Of a stretch of 64,000 nt of DNA, positions 22,444-33,732 are shown piece by piece; position 1 is the stretch's first letter, and each line of letters starts with the position of its first letter. The notes beneath the pieces are model-generated. The model made no database searches. It was not told the DNA's origin and saw only the letters and a program-made list of their open reading frames with translations. The stretch comes from Silybum marianum (taxonomy: Eukaryota > Streptophyta > Magnoliopsida > Asterales > Asteraceae): the NCBI GenBank assembly GCA_036898165.1, contig CM072537.1, positions 30,368,097 through 30,432,096 on the forward strand, read 5' to 3'. The translations under genes and the position numbers were made by a program.

Positions 22444-23160
22444 AGCCGATTAATAAAAGAAAACCATCCGTAAAATTTTTTCATATCTTTGGTTGCGTAT
22501 GTTTTATCTTAAACGACGAGAGATAATCTTGGCAAATTTGATCCAAAGTCCGATGAAGCTAAATTTTTAGGCTACTCGTTAAATTCAAGAGCTTTCCGAG
22601 TTTCTAACTTACGAACAAAAAACTGTTATGGAAAGCATCAACATTGACTTCGATGATAACACTCAACCGACTTCGATCACTCTACTTCGAACTCAAGCTT
22701 AACATCGTTACTTTACTATCTTTCGTGTTTCGGTAGAATCCGAGATTGATGCTATTTTTCATGATTTTCTCGGACGAAGTTGTGTCGAAGCTATATCACC
22801 TCCACATTTGCGTATACCACGATATTCTCCAAGCTCCTCGTGCATTACTCTCTCCGGTCCCGCTTCGTTTCCTCTCGACACGCCTATTTTTCCGTAAGTT
22901 CCCACTACTATATCTCGGCTACCAAGACGCTACTTCGTTTCATCATCCGAGGGGAGACACAAGGACAGTGACAAAACGGATACCGAAGGACATACGAAAG
23001 AAAATAAAGAAGATTTTTGTGTTTCCGCATGAAATCATTTCGTCAAATGAAACAACCCATTCAATTTCTCAACCCGTAATGACGAAATGGACTAAATCTC
23101 ACACACCGTATCTTATAATTGGTAGTTCTTCCGAGGGGTCGAACACGATTCGCTACGCAA
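22444..23160 (+). pseudogene. Integrase C-terminus and linker to RT, element E
   Basis: Corresponds to C 47640-48270. GYSLNSRAFRVSNLRTK-like text is readable with frame changes near 22570-22625. The acidic linker that follows is very CG-rich here (22740-22960), where C has CTG- and CAG-rich Ser/Glu codons. A GGGGAGAC purine tract near 22950 matches GAGGGGGAGAC in C at 48072. Confidence 0.62.
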
Positions 23161-24345
23161 ATGAAGCATTCTTTGTTAATTTTCTTAGTATGATCGAACC
23201 TAAACGTGTACATGAAGCCTTAGTTGAACCAAGCAGGTGGATGCTATGCGGGAAGAACTACTTCAATTCGAAAGAAATAAAGTTTGGCGTCTTGTTCCTT
23301 TACCAAAAGGCAAAGTTGCTATTGGCACAAAATGGGTATTTAGAACAAAAAGGATGAAGATGGAATTGTTGTCGAAATAAAGCTCGTTTGGTGGCTAAAG
23401 GCTACCGTCAAGAGGAAGGTATCGATTATGATGAAACCTTTTGCTCCGTTGCAAGACTAGAAGCAATAAGATTATTCTTGGCTTTCTCTCGCATACAAAA
23501 ACTTCAAAGTCTACCAAATGGATGTTAAATGTGCATTTCTTAATGGATGTCTAAAAGAAGAAGTGTATGTCGAACGGCTCGATGGTTTCAAAGATGCAAA
23601 ATATCCGTAATATGTTTATCTTCTTGACAAAGCTTTGTATGGTCTAAAGCAAGCCCCAAAGAGCCCTGGTATGAACGACTATCGAAGTTTCGATCAGCAA
23701 AGGATATGAAAAAGGTAAAATCGATACAACTCGTTCATCAAAAGAGGCAAAGGTATGTTAACTATAGTTCAAATTTACGTGGATGACATAATATTTGGTT
23801 CTACTCATCAAACGAAGTTGATTTGTTTTCTAAGTCGATGGAAAACCGAATTTGAAATGAGTATGATGGGAGAATTAACTTTCTTCCTAGGACTTCAAGT
23901 TAAACAAAGTACCTCTCGGTATCTTTATAAATCGTGCAAAATATGTTTCGACATGCTTAAAAAGTTTCATCTTCAAAACTCATCATCCATGAAAACACCC
24001 ATCTCTCCCGGTATGAAATTAGGACTCCGACTCCTCCGGTAATACGGTGATATTACCACCCACAGAGGAATGATTGGTTCTCTTTTATATTTAACAAGTA
24101 GACTCGATATTATGTTTGCCACTTGTCTTTGTGCTCGTTATCAAGCCAATCCTAAAGAGTCTCATTTGTCGTTTAAAAAAGAATTTTTTAGGTACTTAAA
24201 AGGTTCACCATCGTTGGGCCTTTGGTATCCTAAAAATTCCGGATTTGATTTAATGGCGTATACGATTCGATCATGCAGTTGTAAGCTTGACGAGAAAAGT
24301 ACATCGTGTAGCCGTCAACTTCGGGGAAATCGACTTATAAATTGG
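23161..24345 (+). pseudogene. Reverse transcriptase of element E, broken
   Basis: NEAFFVNFLSMIEPKRVHEAL opens the domain at 23160. GYRQEEGIDYDETF, MDVKCAFLNG and LYGLKQAP follow in changing frames. The catalytic YVDD is intact at 23776-23787, followed by FEMSMMGELTFFLGLQVKQS. RPDIMFATCLCARYQANPKESH-like text precedes the RNase H link. At least five indels separate the parts. Confidence 0.8.
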
Positions 24346-24708
24346 ACATCCAAGAAACAAAATCGCGTATCACATCTACGGCCAGGTTTAATATGTTGCT
24401 CGCTAGTTGTTGTTCACAAGTTATTTGGATGAAGACCCAACTCGAGAGATTATGGTCCCGATATACGATAAGATTCCCATCCTATGTGATTCTAAAAGTG
24501 CTATCGCCATTACGTAAAATCCGGCTCGGCATTCCAAAACAAAGCATATCGATGTCAGGTATCATTTCATCAAGGATCATGTCGAAAAGGGTACAATCGA
24601 AATGTATTTTGTTTCTACTGATTATCAACTTGCTGATATTTTCACAAAAGCTCTTGATGAGAGTCGTTTTAACTTCTTAATTAGCAAGTTGGGAATGCTT
24701 AATATGTA
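24346..24708 (+). pseudogene. RNase H of element E, broken
   Basis: ASCCSQVIWMKTQLE, a degraded CDSKSAIAI segment, TKHIDVRYHFIKDHVEKGTIEMYFVSTDYQLADIFTKALDE and NFLISKLGMLNM are readable in two frames. The homologous end in C is at 51405. The stop lies at about 24706-24708. Confidence 0.8.
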
Positions 24709-24720
24709 ACAATGATTTCT

Positions 24721-24840
24721 TCAGAAGCATCCAGAAGCCTCTGAACTATTCTGACGATACTTCAGAAGTCATCAGAAGTCTCTGATGCTGTCTGAACTCT
24801 TCAGAACACTTCAGAAGCCTCTGAATTACTCTGATTTTCT
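24721..24840 (+). repeat. CTTCAGAAG / CCTCTGAA repeats just after E pol
   Basis: Imperfect units with CAGAAG and CTCTGA cores in alternating orientation can form short hairpins. Similar arrays lie after pol in C (51494-51575) and F (39102-39262). Their function is unknown. Confidence 0.65.
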
Positions 24841-24912
24841 GTTTCATAATAATATTCTTCTTTCAAGATATATCATAAAGTACAGATTGAGAAACGAGGT
24901 AAAGAAGCTACT

Positions 24913-24998
24913 ACAGGGGGAGTTCATCATTCAAGGAGGAGTTTACCATTCAAGGGGGAGTTACCATTCAAGGGGGAGTTTACCATTCACGGGGGAGT
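24913..24998 (+). repeat. Array of five polypurine tracts in E
   Basis: Five GGGGGAG-type tracts at about 19-20 bp spacing (unit about ACCATTCAAGGGGGAGTTT), with the last just before 25000. A has two such tracts and C has three at the same place. This matches the multiple polypurine tracts reported for Sireviruses. Confidence 0.85.
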
Positions 24999-25002
24999 TT
25001 CA

Positions 25003-25513
25003 CAATGAAGAAGATATTCGTCTAAGTCTAACTCTGGTTAGCTGTCTTCTGATTTACTATTTTACTTAAATTTTATTTGAATCTATCTGCTCTGAGTTTC
25101 TCTTGCCGCCAAGGTCTCTTAGACTTTTGATTCATTTCAAATTTTTTTTAAATATAAATCAAGTCGACATGTTTTTCAACTAAATTTTCTATAAATTGAT
25201 AATTCTTATAATTTCCATTAAATATATAAATTCAATCAACTCTTGCCTCCAAGGTTGATTAAATCTATATGTTTAATGCAAATTCTTCTTTATTATTCTT
25301 TTATAGAAACTAAACTCTCATGTGATTTTTGTTCTCACTTGACTGATTTTTTAAACTTAAATAAATAAAATTAAGATTAAATTATGTGATTATTCAATTA
25401 ATTCAAAATTAATTGATTAATTAAACAGATTTTTTTATTACTTTTGTTTATTTCTGCTTTTAAGAAAACTCGCATCTGCTACTAAATCATCATCATACAT
25501 GTGTCTCGTCGTA
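25003..25513 (+). other. AT-rich spacer of E
   Basis: No gene. Contains two GTCTTGCC(T)CCAAGG-like phrases (about 25107 and 25245) that recur in C near 51783. Otherwise AT-rich without clear structure. Confidence 0.5.
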
Positions 25514-25641
25514 CACGTGTCTCCAATCGAAACCCTGCATGTGTATACCCGCGTGCTTACCTCAGCTCAAATGAACCGTTTTTTGTTTCTCCCCAAACTG
25601 AATAACCCCTTCCCATTCTACAGTTTCTCTCTCACATAAAA
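25514..25641 (+). promoter_or_regulatory. Candidate promoter for the E extra ORF
   Basis: CACGTG at 25514-25519, then a weak TATA-like ACATAAAA at 25634-25641, then a C/T-rich leader to ATG 25749. The order matches A and C. The TATA match is poor. Confidence 0.35.
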
Positions 25642-25748
25642 CCCCCAATTTCAACCTTCATCTTCTTCCTCGCAAATATTCCCTAAATCAGTGTTTATTC
25701 TCATTGCAAAGACAAAGTGTTCTACTGTCAAGCATTCAAAATTTCAAA

Positions 25749-27373
25749 ATGGCTTCCAACTTGCCCATCCTACCAACAATGATGAAAGACAATCATCGAT
25801 TCCACCGCCGATAGTACTCCCATTGTAAACCGCCATTGAAGGCGAACAATGTGTGCATCGCTCAACCCTAACACTTATCAACCTAATTTCGCATCATGAT
25901 CGAGTTTCTACAACAAGACCGATTGAATCGAGCCCTAACCCTAACCAACCCAAACATCCCCGAAATCTATGTCCAAGAACTCGTGGCAAACAATGATCAT
26001 CAAAAATGATGAAACACTCGCCGGTTCTATCACCCATCTGAACAAGTGGAAATTGCGTTCAAATCCCAATCACCAAAAGAAAACTCGCCAAATATTTTCA
26101 TCTTCCCCTATCGGTTGATCGAAGTCGACGGGCAAACCATTCCCAACTCGCCCTAGAAGAAAACCCTTCCACGAAGCCCTCCTAGCCTTCATCAATCTTC
26201 TCGGGTTACAATGAACCTCTCACCAAAGCCGTCCGAATTCAAAAGGAAGAAGTTACCCCCAATGTGGAATCTACTCGTCTCCATACTCAACAAGAGCCTA
26301 ACCCTGCAAAATAGGTTCTCCTGGATCAAGCTAGCCGAAACATTCGACGATTATGTATGGGATGTTCTACAATCGACCCTTGGACTATGCAAGTCTCATC
26401 TTCCAAGAGATCAAAGCGATTGTGCATACTAAGGTGCTCCATCAAAGTCGGGGAAGCCACTACTGCAGCACTCATGTTCCCACGATTTCTATCCCTCATC
26501 ACTCATCCCGCAATCGGGGGCAATCGAAGCTCTCCGATTCAAATTACTCCGCAAAATTGCATCAATGAGCTCCCATCGATCAACCATTGACAAGACGGCT
26601 ACTCGCACCCGCAGAACTATCCACATGCTAAAACTAATCCCATCTAGCTCTTCTAATCTCCAAATCTATAGAAGCTCTATGGTTTTCTCGTACGCAGAAT
26701 TCCTACCCTGTGAGCACTTAGAGCCGTGTAGGTGGTCGTGGGTCCGGTGAGCATGAGCTTGAAAAAACTAGGAGTGAACATCCGAGTGCTTCTACCCATG
26801 CCGACCTTCTATTAAATGAAGGTACAGAAGATGTCCTCGAGACACATGTGAGTGTTCCTCTCCAATTCCCCAAAGGGCAACCACAACTTCTCGAGGTTGA
26901 CGTCACCACGTCTCCACTCATTGACTTAGAAACTGCCCGAGTTCAAACCACCTTAAAACCACTGTTCAGAGGATACTTCTTCTTCTTCGAATCAAATTCA
27001 TCCGGGGAAAGCACCTCCACTTCATCATCCTTCCAAAAGGATGATGATGATAATATAAGAGTTCATTCGCCCTAACTCGCCACTTCCTTCACCACATGTT
27101 CATGTCTCCGTGACCCACATACCACACGGAGGATGCGTCCGCACATCCTCTCCTAGGATAGATGCCGATGAATTCCCATCGGAGGGGTTACACCTCAGGA
27201 ATGCACCTCTTACCGGAGTGTTTACACTTCATCAAGGTAAGCATACTGTCTTCGCACCTCATCCTCTCGATGATGAGGATACCGTTGAAACAAATAACAA
27301 CCGAAGAGGAGCTCGTGTGACAATGTACCCTCAAGGATCGGTTGGAAGTCCTTCTACACTCAACGTCAAAACA
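25749..27373 (+). pseudogene. Extra ORF (env-like) of E, N-terminal and middle parts
   Basis: ATG 25749 (MASNLPILPT) soon loses frame. Parts match C 52415-54000: NRALTLTNPNIPEIYVQE-like text near 25915-25985, FKRKKLPPMWNLLVSILNKSLT at 26229-26310, YASLIFQEIKA near 26380 and an FSLITHPAIGG-like stretch. A Ser/Pro-rich acidic middle follows (SGESTSTSSSFQKDDDDN at 27000-27055; GVFTLHQGKHTVFAP near 27210). The region is markedly CG-rich compared with C. The role is unknown. Confidence 0.62.
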
Positions 27374-29415
27374 GTGTAGAAGGCCCCTTCCGAACGCGAG
27401 GGTAAAGGGGCTCCATGTGTTGGAGATGCACCGGTTACATCTTCGATTTTGTCACCAATGCGGCGTTCTTGGCATTTGTCGATCAAATTCAGAGATCTGT
27501 GGAAGATCTAAAATTATCCGTCACAACTAATCATTCTCTTCTTCTGAGCCTTCAACTTCAAATTGAAAGGCAGAACTTTCTTTTAGCAGATCTTCAGCGC
27601 CAAATGTGTACCTCTCAAGAAGATCAGAAGGCCTATCTTGCTGAACAACTTTTGCTCTTGAATAATGGTCTTCAAGCAAATACAGAGGCAATATCTCAAC
27701 TTCCAGAATCTCTACGTGCCTCCGTAGACTACGCGCTTCCGGTGGCCGATATACGAAGATTGTCAAGACCACTCATAACTTCGATGATCCTCTCCGTGTC
27801 TACGCTTGTCAAGAAATCTCGACTCGCCTCTTTCCGTAAGATTATTCTTGAGCGAATGTCGACCATCGCTTCAAAGTACTCTTCCAAGCCCTCCACATCT
27901 TCAACCGACCAGAAACTTGCTGCTCTCGAAACTACTATCTCTCAACTTGTGCCTCTGGTTTCCTCTCTTGCTGAGGCGTTTACTTCCAAGAAGAAAGCCA
28001 AGGAAGAAAAGGGCTTGCGAAGAAAGGCGTTAATCGAAAGAAAACGTTCGAGGATCGGGATCCCGATTCTCGAAGGGGAGAAAGGTTCGAGCCTAAGCAA
28101 GCCAAACAAACACCACCAAAAACAAACACGACCACCGCCGACTCTTCAACGCCAACACCATCACAAAGCAACCCCCGTTCCTCAAAACAAGTGCCACCAC
28201 TCCAACACCCTCCGGCTACACATTCCGGTCCTCTACCCGAGATCCGCAGCTAGCTAAGTTTATTCGGATCTTATGGGAAAAAGGCATCCCGAGCTCTCCT
28301 ACCGAAAGTGGCCGAAGTAGTCGCAGCTCACGAAGAACGAGAACGAGCTAAAGCCGCAAAGGAAAGAGCTAAAAGGGCCGAGAGGAGGATGAGGAAGTGT
28401 TCGTAGCCGAAAGAGAGAGAAGAAGAGATAATACGCCGTAGGCTAATAGTTGAAGAACAAGATAGAGATAGAGAGGGTCGAAAAAGAGAATCTCGAAAGA
28501 GAAAAGGCTAGACTTAAAGAAGAACTACAAGAGACAAAATTTTGAAGTCGAAGAAAGAGCAAGAGTCGGGCGAGAGGCCGCTCGAAGCGATGAGATCGGA
28601 AGAGAAGAATTTGAAGAAAAATTAAATAAAGTTGGAAACATTGTTGGAAACATTGAACTTCCAACACTTGAAATTGAGAAAAGGCACATGTATGCTCCAA
28701 CAGATCAGAAGATTTATCTCATGATGCCTAACTTCGCCAACCAATACAATGTCAGCAGTGAAGTTAAAGATAACTTCATGGCTCATAAACAAGACAGAAA
28801 GACGGTTTCCACTTGTTCCAATTAAAGATAACAAAACCATGAAACATAAGTGCTTCAAGATACACCCATTTGGTACACAATCTACGAGATAGTCGCATCA
28901 AACAACAAAAGTTATTACATATGTGATAATGATCTCGTTGTCCATCCATCCGTGATGATCTCATTTTTCTGGAAGAATTTATGAAGACTCGGCTTTCTGA
29001 ACGCAAAGATCCACAAGACCAAGTTGCCTACACTAGAATTATTCTGTGTATGAAATCATACATTAGATACAAAAGGCAGGTCGACTTCCAGATTGGATTA
29101 AATTTCAAAATGGATAATCTGGCTATCTCTGCACCAAATGAGGAACTTGAAGGATAAGCAAATTCGAGTGGGTAGACTTCTTACCGAACCGAAGAGGGAA
29201 TCATCTTCAAAAGACCAAATGGAAAGAGCTTCTTTCGCATCAAAGAAGCTCACAAATACTCTTCGAGGTAGTCTACATCATTAAGTGCTTACTGGCTTAG
29301 ACACGACAAATCCGTGTTGCAAAGAAAATAGAGAAAAGACTTGATGGACTTCAGAAGAACAGAGAGCTTATCAATAATATTTCAAGTATCATCGCTGCTG
29401 TTGATCCTCTCTGAA
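27374..29415 (+). pseudogene. Extra ORF of E, coiled-coil and C-terminal module
   Basis: The open frame 27415-28257 has long heptad-like helices (VEDLKLSVTTNHSLLLSLQLQIERQ), then a Lys/Arg-rich part. The C-terminal module matches C 55200-55986: KIYLMMPNFANQYNVSSEVKDNF near 28710-28790, a YICDNDLV-like stretch near 28918-28945, FKRPNGKSFFRIKEAHKYS near 29210-29265 and a closing helix to 29415. The frame is broken in many places. The final stop precedes a T run and the polypurine tract. Confidence 0.65.
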
Positions 29416-29444
29416 GAATTTTTTTTTTTTTTGACTTCATACTT

Positions 29445-29454
29445 AGGGGGAGAA
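29445..29454 (+). other. Polypurine tract of E before its 3' LTR
   Basis: AGGGGGAGAA stands directly before TGTTAG of the LTR. This is the usual plus-strand primer. Confidence 0.9.
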
Positions 29455-29810
29455 TGTTAGATATTAAAGTATGAGTCAAAGAAGAGATGTCTACAAATGT
29501 CAACACACACTTCTTGTTATAACTAATTGTTGTTAGACGCTCCCTTTATGACACATGGCACTTTGTAATTGGCTAGCATTTTGACTTTCTGTCTTTGTAT
29601 CTGTATAAATAGCATTGTATTGTGTTTGTAAAAAAGTCGATTAATACATTTACATTTTGAAGAATACTGTGCGTAATTCATTTCATAATCTTTGTTCTTC
29701 ATTCTGTTTACTGTTCTATTGATTTAACTTGTTAATTGATCTGCTTCCGCAATTCACTCAGATTCAATACTCTCAATTAACAATCGGTTTAAAGGAATCT
29801 GGAACCAACA
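29455..29810 (+). repeat. 3' LTR of element E
   Basis: 356 bp from TGTTAGATATTAAAG to GGAACCAACA, with a TATA box at 29604-29610. Its end (TTGCTTCCGC-like, TTTAAAGGAATCTGG, CCAACA) resembles the C LTR, which fits the C-like inside of E. It is unlike the LTR at 17807. TACAT follows at 29811-29815. Confidence 0.85.
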
Positions 29811-29815
29811 TACAT

Positions 29816-31039
29816 GTTCCTATCTTTACCATGGATAGTTTAAGACCACCAAATGCAAAGCTTACATTTCCAAATGCAGTTCCACTTCCTTCTCATTTAC
29901 TTAATCTTGTAAGTCCACCAAATAGGATGGGGAGTGAGCATTTAGAATCTATGGGATTACCTCAACCAGTAGTCCCTTCCCCTGATTCAAACCAGAGTGG
30001 TGCTAATGCAAGGGAGTCTAGAATTAATAGATAGAGTGGGGAGGATGTTCAAGGGGGAGAACAACCTCAAAGAGTAAAGAGGAAAAACGAAAATGAGAGA
30101 CAGGGTAGAAGGGTAAGAAAAAGAATTGATGAGGGGAGAACACAGGTAAAAGAAAAACAAACCTGTGAACCACCTGTTACTAGCCGGACACTTACATCTT
30201 CTATCATTCCACACTCTTTGGTGGTTGATATTGAAAAGGCTAGTGAGCCCATGGCAAACTTGTTTAACCCCTCCAGCCACTCACCCATCTCTCAACAGAA
30301 GGGTGTTTCATCAACACTTATGGGGCAAGCAGCTTATAATCCATTAGGACCTCACTTAGAGGTACCTTTTGTTGAAAATGAAGGACATATGTCCCCCTTT
30401 CATCATTCTGAGCACATTGAGTCTGAGGGTCCACTCAATATTGAGCCTATTGAACCATTCAATATGGAATCCATTCACACTAGCACACATCCTTTTGAAG
30501 TCACTAAGCAAATTGTTTGTCACATTGCATCAACAACTATAGTTATTCCTATTGCTGGTTATCAAGGATTAGTTGGAAGACCTGGTGGGGTGAACATCAC
30601 AAAAGCCCAATTAACAGAATCAAATGTGGTTCATGATGTCTCTGTGGCACATACAGGCCAGCCTTCTTCTGAAGGACCGCAAACAAGATCATCTGTTGGT
30701 CTTGGAACCTTACCCACTTCTTCTGAATTCACAGAATTCAAAGATTTCTGTACTTCTGAATTTGCAAAGATTCAGAAGGACATCAAGGAATTGACGGATA
30801 CAACAAAAAAGGTAATGGAGGATAGGTTGGATCAACAAGGTGTAAGTATGGTGAATATGTTGAATGATTTTCAACTCCAATCTTCGACTGATCTGAATTC
30901 TTTTAAACAAGCACTTCTGACTGCTTTTTCTGATGTGGCCTCATCAGTTTCTTCTCTGAAGGCTTCTCAGACTTCTTCTTCATCTGCTCAACCAGATTCT
31001 TCTATCTTTGCAACAAAGGATGATATTTCTCAGATTTGA
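29816..31039 (+). pseudogene. Extra ORF of A, middle part
   Basis: Continues the A reading after E in phase (VPIFTMDSLRPPNAKL). A stop follows at 30032-30034, then a new open frame 30218-31039 with Pro/His/Glu-rich text (PFHHSEHIESEGPLNIEPIEPFNMES) and a Ser-rich helical part (FCTSEFAKIQKDIKELTDTTKK; SFKQALLTAFSDVASSVSSLK). No enzyme motif is visible. It has no clear counterpart in C or B. Confidence 0.65.
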
Positions 31040-33718
31040 AGTCAACTTTCTTCTATTCAGAGTTCTCAGACAGAATTAAGCACAAGGTTATATGTTCTGG
31101 AGTGCAGGTCTCAATCAGATACTTTTAAAAGGAGTCTTGATGATCAGGATCCTGATAATCAAGAGGGGGAGAAAAGACAAAGAGTATCTGAGACAGAGAA
31201 TGTTGAGAACGTTCAAAAACAAAGCTCTGAGAAAACTTCTGAAGATGCTCAGAATATTGGTGAAGCATCTAATAGAGTTTCTGAAGCAATAGAAGACATT
31301 TTATTTGCAGAACATGAAGGGCAAGAGGCAACTGTTCATTCTTCTGAAGATACAGTAGAGGAAGGGTATGAAACAAAGAAGATATCCTTTGATTCTGAAG
31401 GTAACTTAAGCCTAGATAATACAGACATTATTCCTGATTCAAATGAAGAAATGCTAACGGAATATCTTGCATTTGAAGATGTTATTGGTGAGCCTGGTGA
31501 TCTTTCTGATGTCATTATGTTTGAAGAAGATATATCTGGAGCTAATATGGGAGAAAGTTCTGAGGTAAATGAAATAAAGGATTTGGTGATTTGGAAGCCT
31601 CAACAATCCCTGAGTGATGAATACAGAAGAGCTTCTGAAGAGCTATGGAAAATATTAAGCCAATTCTGTTGGGTGCATGTCTTTCTGAACTATCCAAGAA
31701 GTCTGGAGTGTAGACTTTTGGACAACAGGTTTTATGTCTTCCGAAATTTTCTTGATCAACCGGATGAAAGAGTTGAACTGGAATTTGATCTAAGTCATAT
31801 GGAAGGAGTTGAAATTGTAGATGAAATTCTAATTGTTTTCTCAAGAAAATTTGAAGTTAGGTTCAGACCTTGTATTATCATTCCTGAAATAGATCTTCCA
31901 GTACTTGAAGAGCGTGTAATGGATCAAGTTTTTGAAAAAGAAAATGTGTTTATTCCTGGAGAAAGCAGCTTGATATTTCCTGAAGACATTTATTGCTTCA
32001 TGTACAAAAGAAGTATGAAGTTTGCAAAGTTGGAAGATTTTCTGAATGATGAATGGTCTGAAGATCATATTGTTCAAGTGAGAAACTTTATTCAGAATCA
32101 TGGTGTTCAGAATTTTCATGATTCAACTTTAATAAAGAAGATCAGATGCATATCAAAGTCAATTCAGAATGATTTAACTATATTCAGATTTGGAGCAGAA
32201 AGAAGAGTTGGTACCTTATGTGAGTTCACTCAGTTTGATGTTTACAAGCTAAGACTTATGTGAGTTCACTCAGTTGGCAATCTTGTCTTTTTGTGTTAAC
32301 ACAGGTGAATCGGAGTTAGTCTCAGAGATTAGAAGAATCTTGGGAATATATATAAGGAATCTCATTAAGCATGATTTTCAATTGCCTTTGGAATACAGAC
32401 TTAACACAGTAAATCTGTTGGAAGCTGTATATATTGAAAGGTTTGGGCTGAAAAGATTGTTCACTAATCCAGATATTGGTTTCATGTATCTTGTGGAAGG
32501 AATCACTAAGACATTTGTTGCATCTGATATTCCAAAGTATTCTACATCCTCTCTTAAATGGTTTCTGAACTACATGACAGATTTTATTAAAGAATCTGAC
32601 ATCAAAGAAGAAATTATTTATCTGATCAAAGAAAGAATAAATTTTAGAGAGTTTGTGAGAAAGAGTTATCTAGCTGGTCACAAGAAAGTAAACAAGATAA
32701 GAGGAGCAGATTATTTACTAAGTGATGCTTATGACTTCAAGATCCATACAAAGAGGCAAGACATGAAAGAAATTCAGAAGTATACTCTGAATCTTGAAAG
32801 TTCAGAAGTAAGTCAAAAAGAAAAGGAAAAAGAAAAGGAAAAAGAAAAGGAGGAAGTTTTTGAAAACATTTCTGAAAAGTTGGTTCCTGAAGAGCAAATA
32901 TCTGAAGAGGAACAACTACAAGTGCAAAGAATAGAAGAAAGTGCTTTCACCATGTTTCTTGAATATTTCCATCCAGAAATGTTCATGGAATATGAACAAA
33001 AGTTCAACTATATTGATTGCTGGATTCAAAAGTCATTAGATAGATAAGGATTCCAATCAATGAAGGAAGGAAGGATAGTCCTGTGGTCAAAGTAATTAGT
33101 GCTGACTTGAAGACAAGACAAAATTACAAATATGCATTCTTTACTGTTGAAAGGCAAAATGTTGAAATTTCTACCTTTTCTGAAGCTGATTTTCAAAATG
33201 TTTTTCTTAGAGATCTACTCAGAGTTTACAAAAGCCTTTATCCTTTTTCATGATTCAATCACCAAGTTCAAAAAATCATTTCCAATTCTCAGAGATGGCT
33301 TGTACAGAGAGTTTATATGGGTTGCAAAGAATGATTTTCAGGTTGCTTATGTTCTCAACAAGAAACAAATACACTTGAGCAAACCAAATCTAAGCTTGCC
33401 AGATATTCAGAATCTGAAGAAAAGTACTTTAGTAATTCAACCTCCAGGCTTTGTTTGCAAATGCATTCAAGAACTTTTATTTGTGAGATTTGAAGAATTT
33501 AATAAGGTTGCAATGGAACTCTCATGGCTATTAGAGATCGTTTGGTAAAAAGACAGAATAAAAGACCAAAGAATCTGAGCAATGAAGATTGGGAGAAGCA
33601 CAAGAAATTTGCTAAAGAGATGATCAGAATTGCTGAATACTTGCTAGAATACAGAAGTTTGATTCTGAAAGATGTTAGAGAAATTCTGAATTTTTGGAAG
33701 TATGATTTGAACTTTTGA
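31040..33718 (+). pseudogene. Extra ORF of A, C-terminal module
   Basis: The open piece 31451-32263 is acidic at first and then well structured (LSDEYRRASEELWKILSQFCWVHVFLNY). A tandem duplication near 32216-32275 shifts the frame. The piece 32274-33047 continues with FGLKRLFTNPDIGFMYLVEGI and a Lys/Glu run (32815-32850). The last pieces, 33132-33548 and 33524-33718, end in KDVREILNFWKYDLNF and a TGA. Near the end, an ISTFSEADFQNV segment is readable in another frame. It lies directly upstream of the polypurine tract. The module differs from those of B and C/E. Confidence 0.65.
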
Positions 33719-33722
33719 AGCT

Positions 33723-33731
33723 AAGGGGGAG
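33723..33731 (+). other. Polypurine tract of A before its 3' LTR
   Basis: AAGGGGGAG directly precedes the LTR. The expected TG of the LTR start appears to be lost here (GATTGATAG against TGTTGATAG at 8731). Confidence 0.88.
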
Positions 33732-33732
33732 A

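Larger units (their letters stand above)
17807..29810 (+). mobile_element. Element E: C-related Sirevirus-type Ty1/copia with unlike LTRs
   Basis: A 12.0-kb insertion in element A, bounded by TACAT. Inside it has primer site, gag, protease, integrase, RT, RNase H, an array of polypurine tracts, an extra ORF and a polypurine tract, all most like element C. The 5' LTR (17807-18148) and 3' LTR (29455-29810) are not homologous by eye. Coding parts are broken many times, largely where C has CTG or CAG. Being inside A, E is younger than A. Confidence 0.88.

Noticed and set aside
24913..24998. Regular 19-bp repeat as a CRISPR-like array
   Set aside because: Units are polypurine tracts with no unique spacers, in a plant retrotransposon, with parallel tracts in A and C.
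16790..33718. Extra ORF as a genuine viral envelope gene
   Set aside because: No signal peptide, membrane span or cleavage site is visible in the readable parts; only the position after pol suggests the name.
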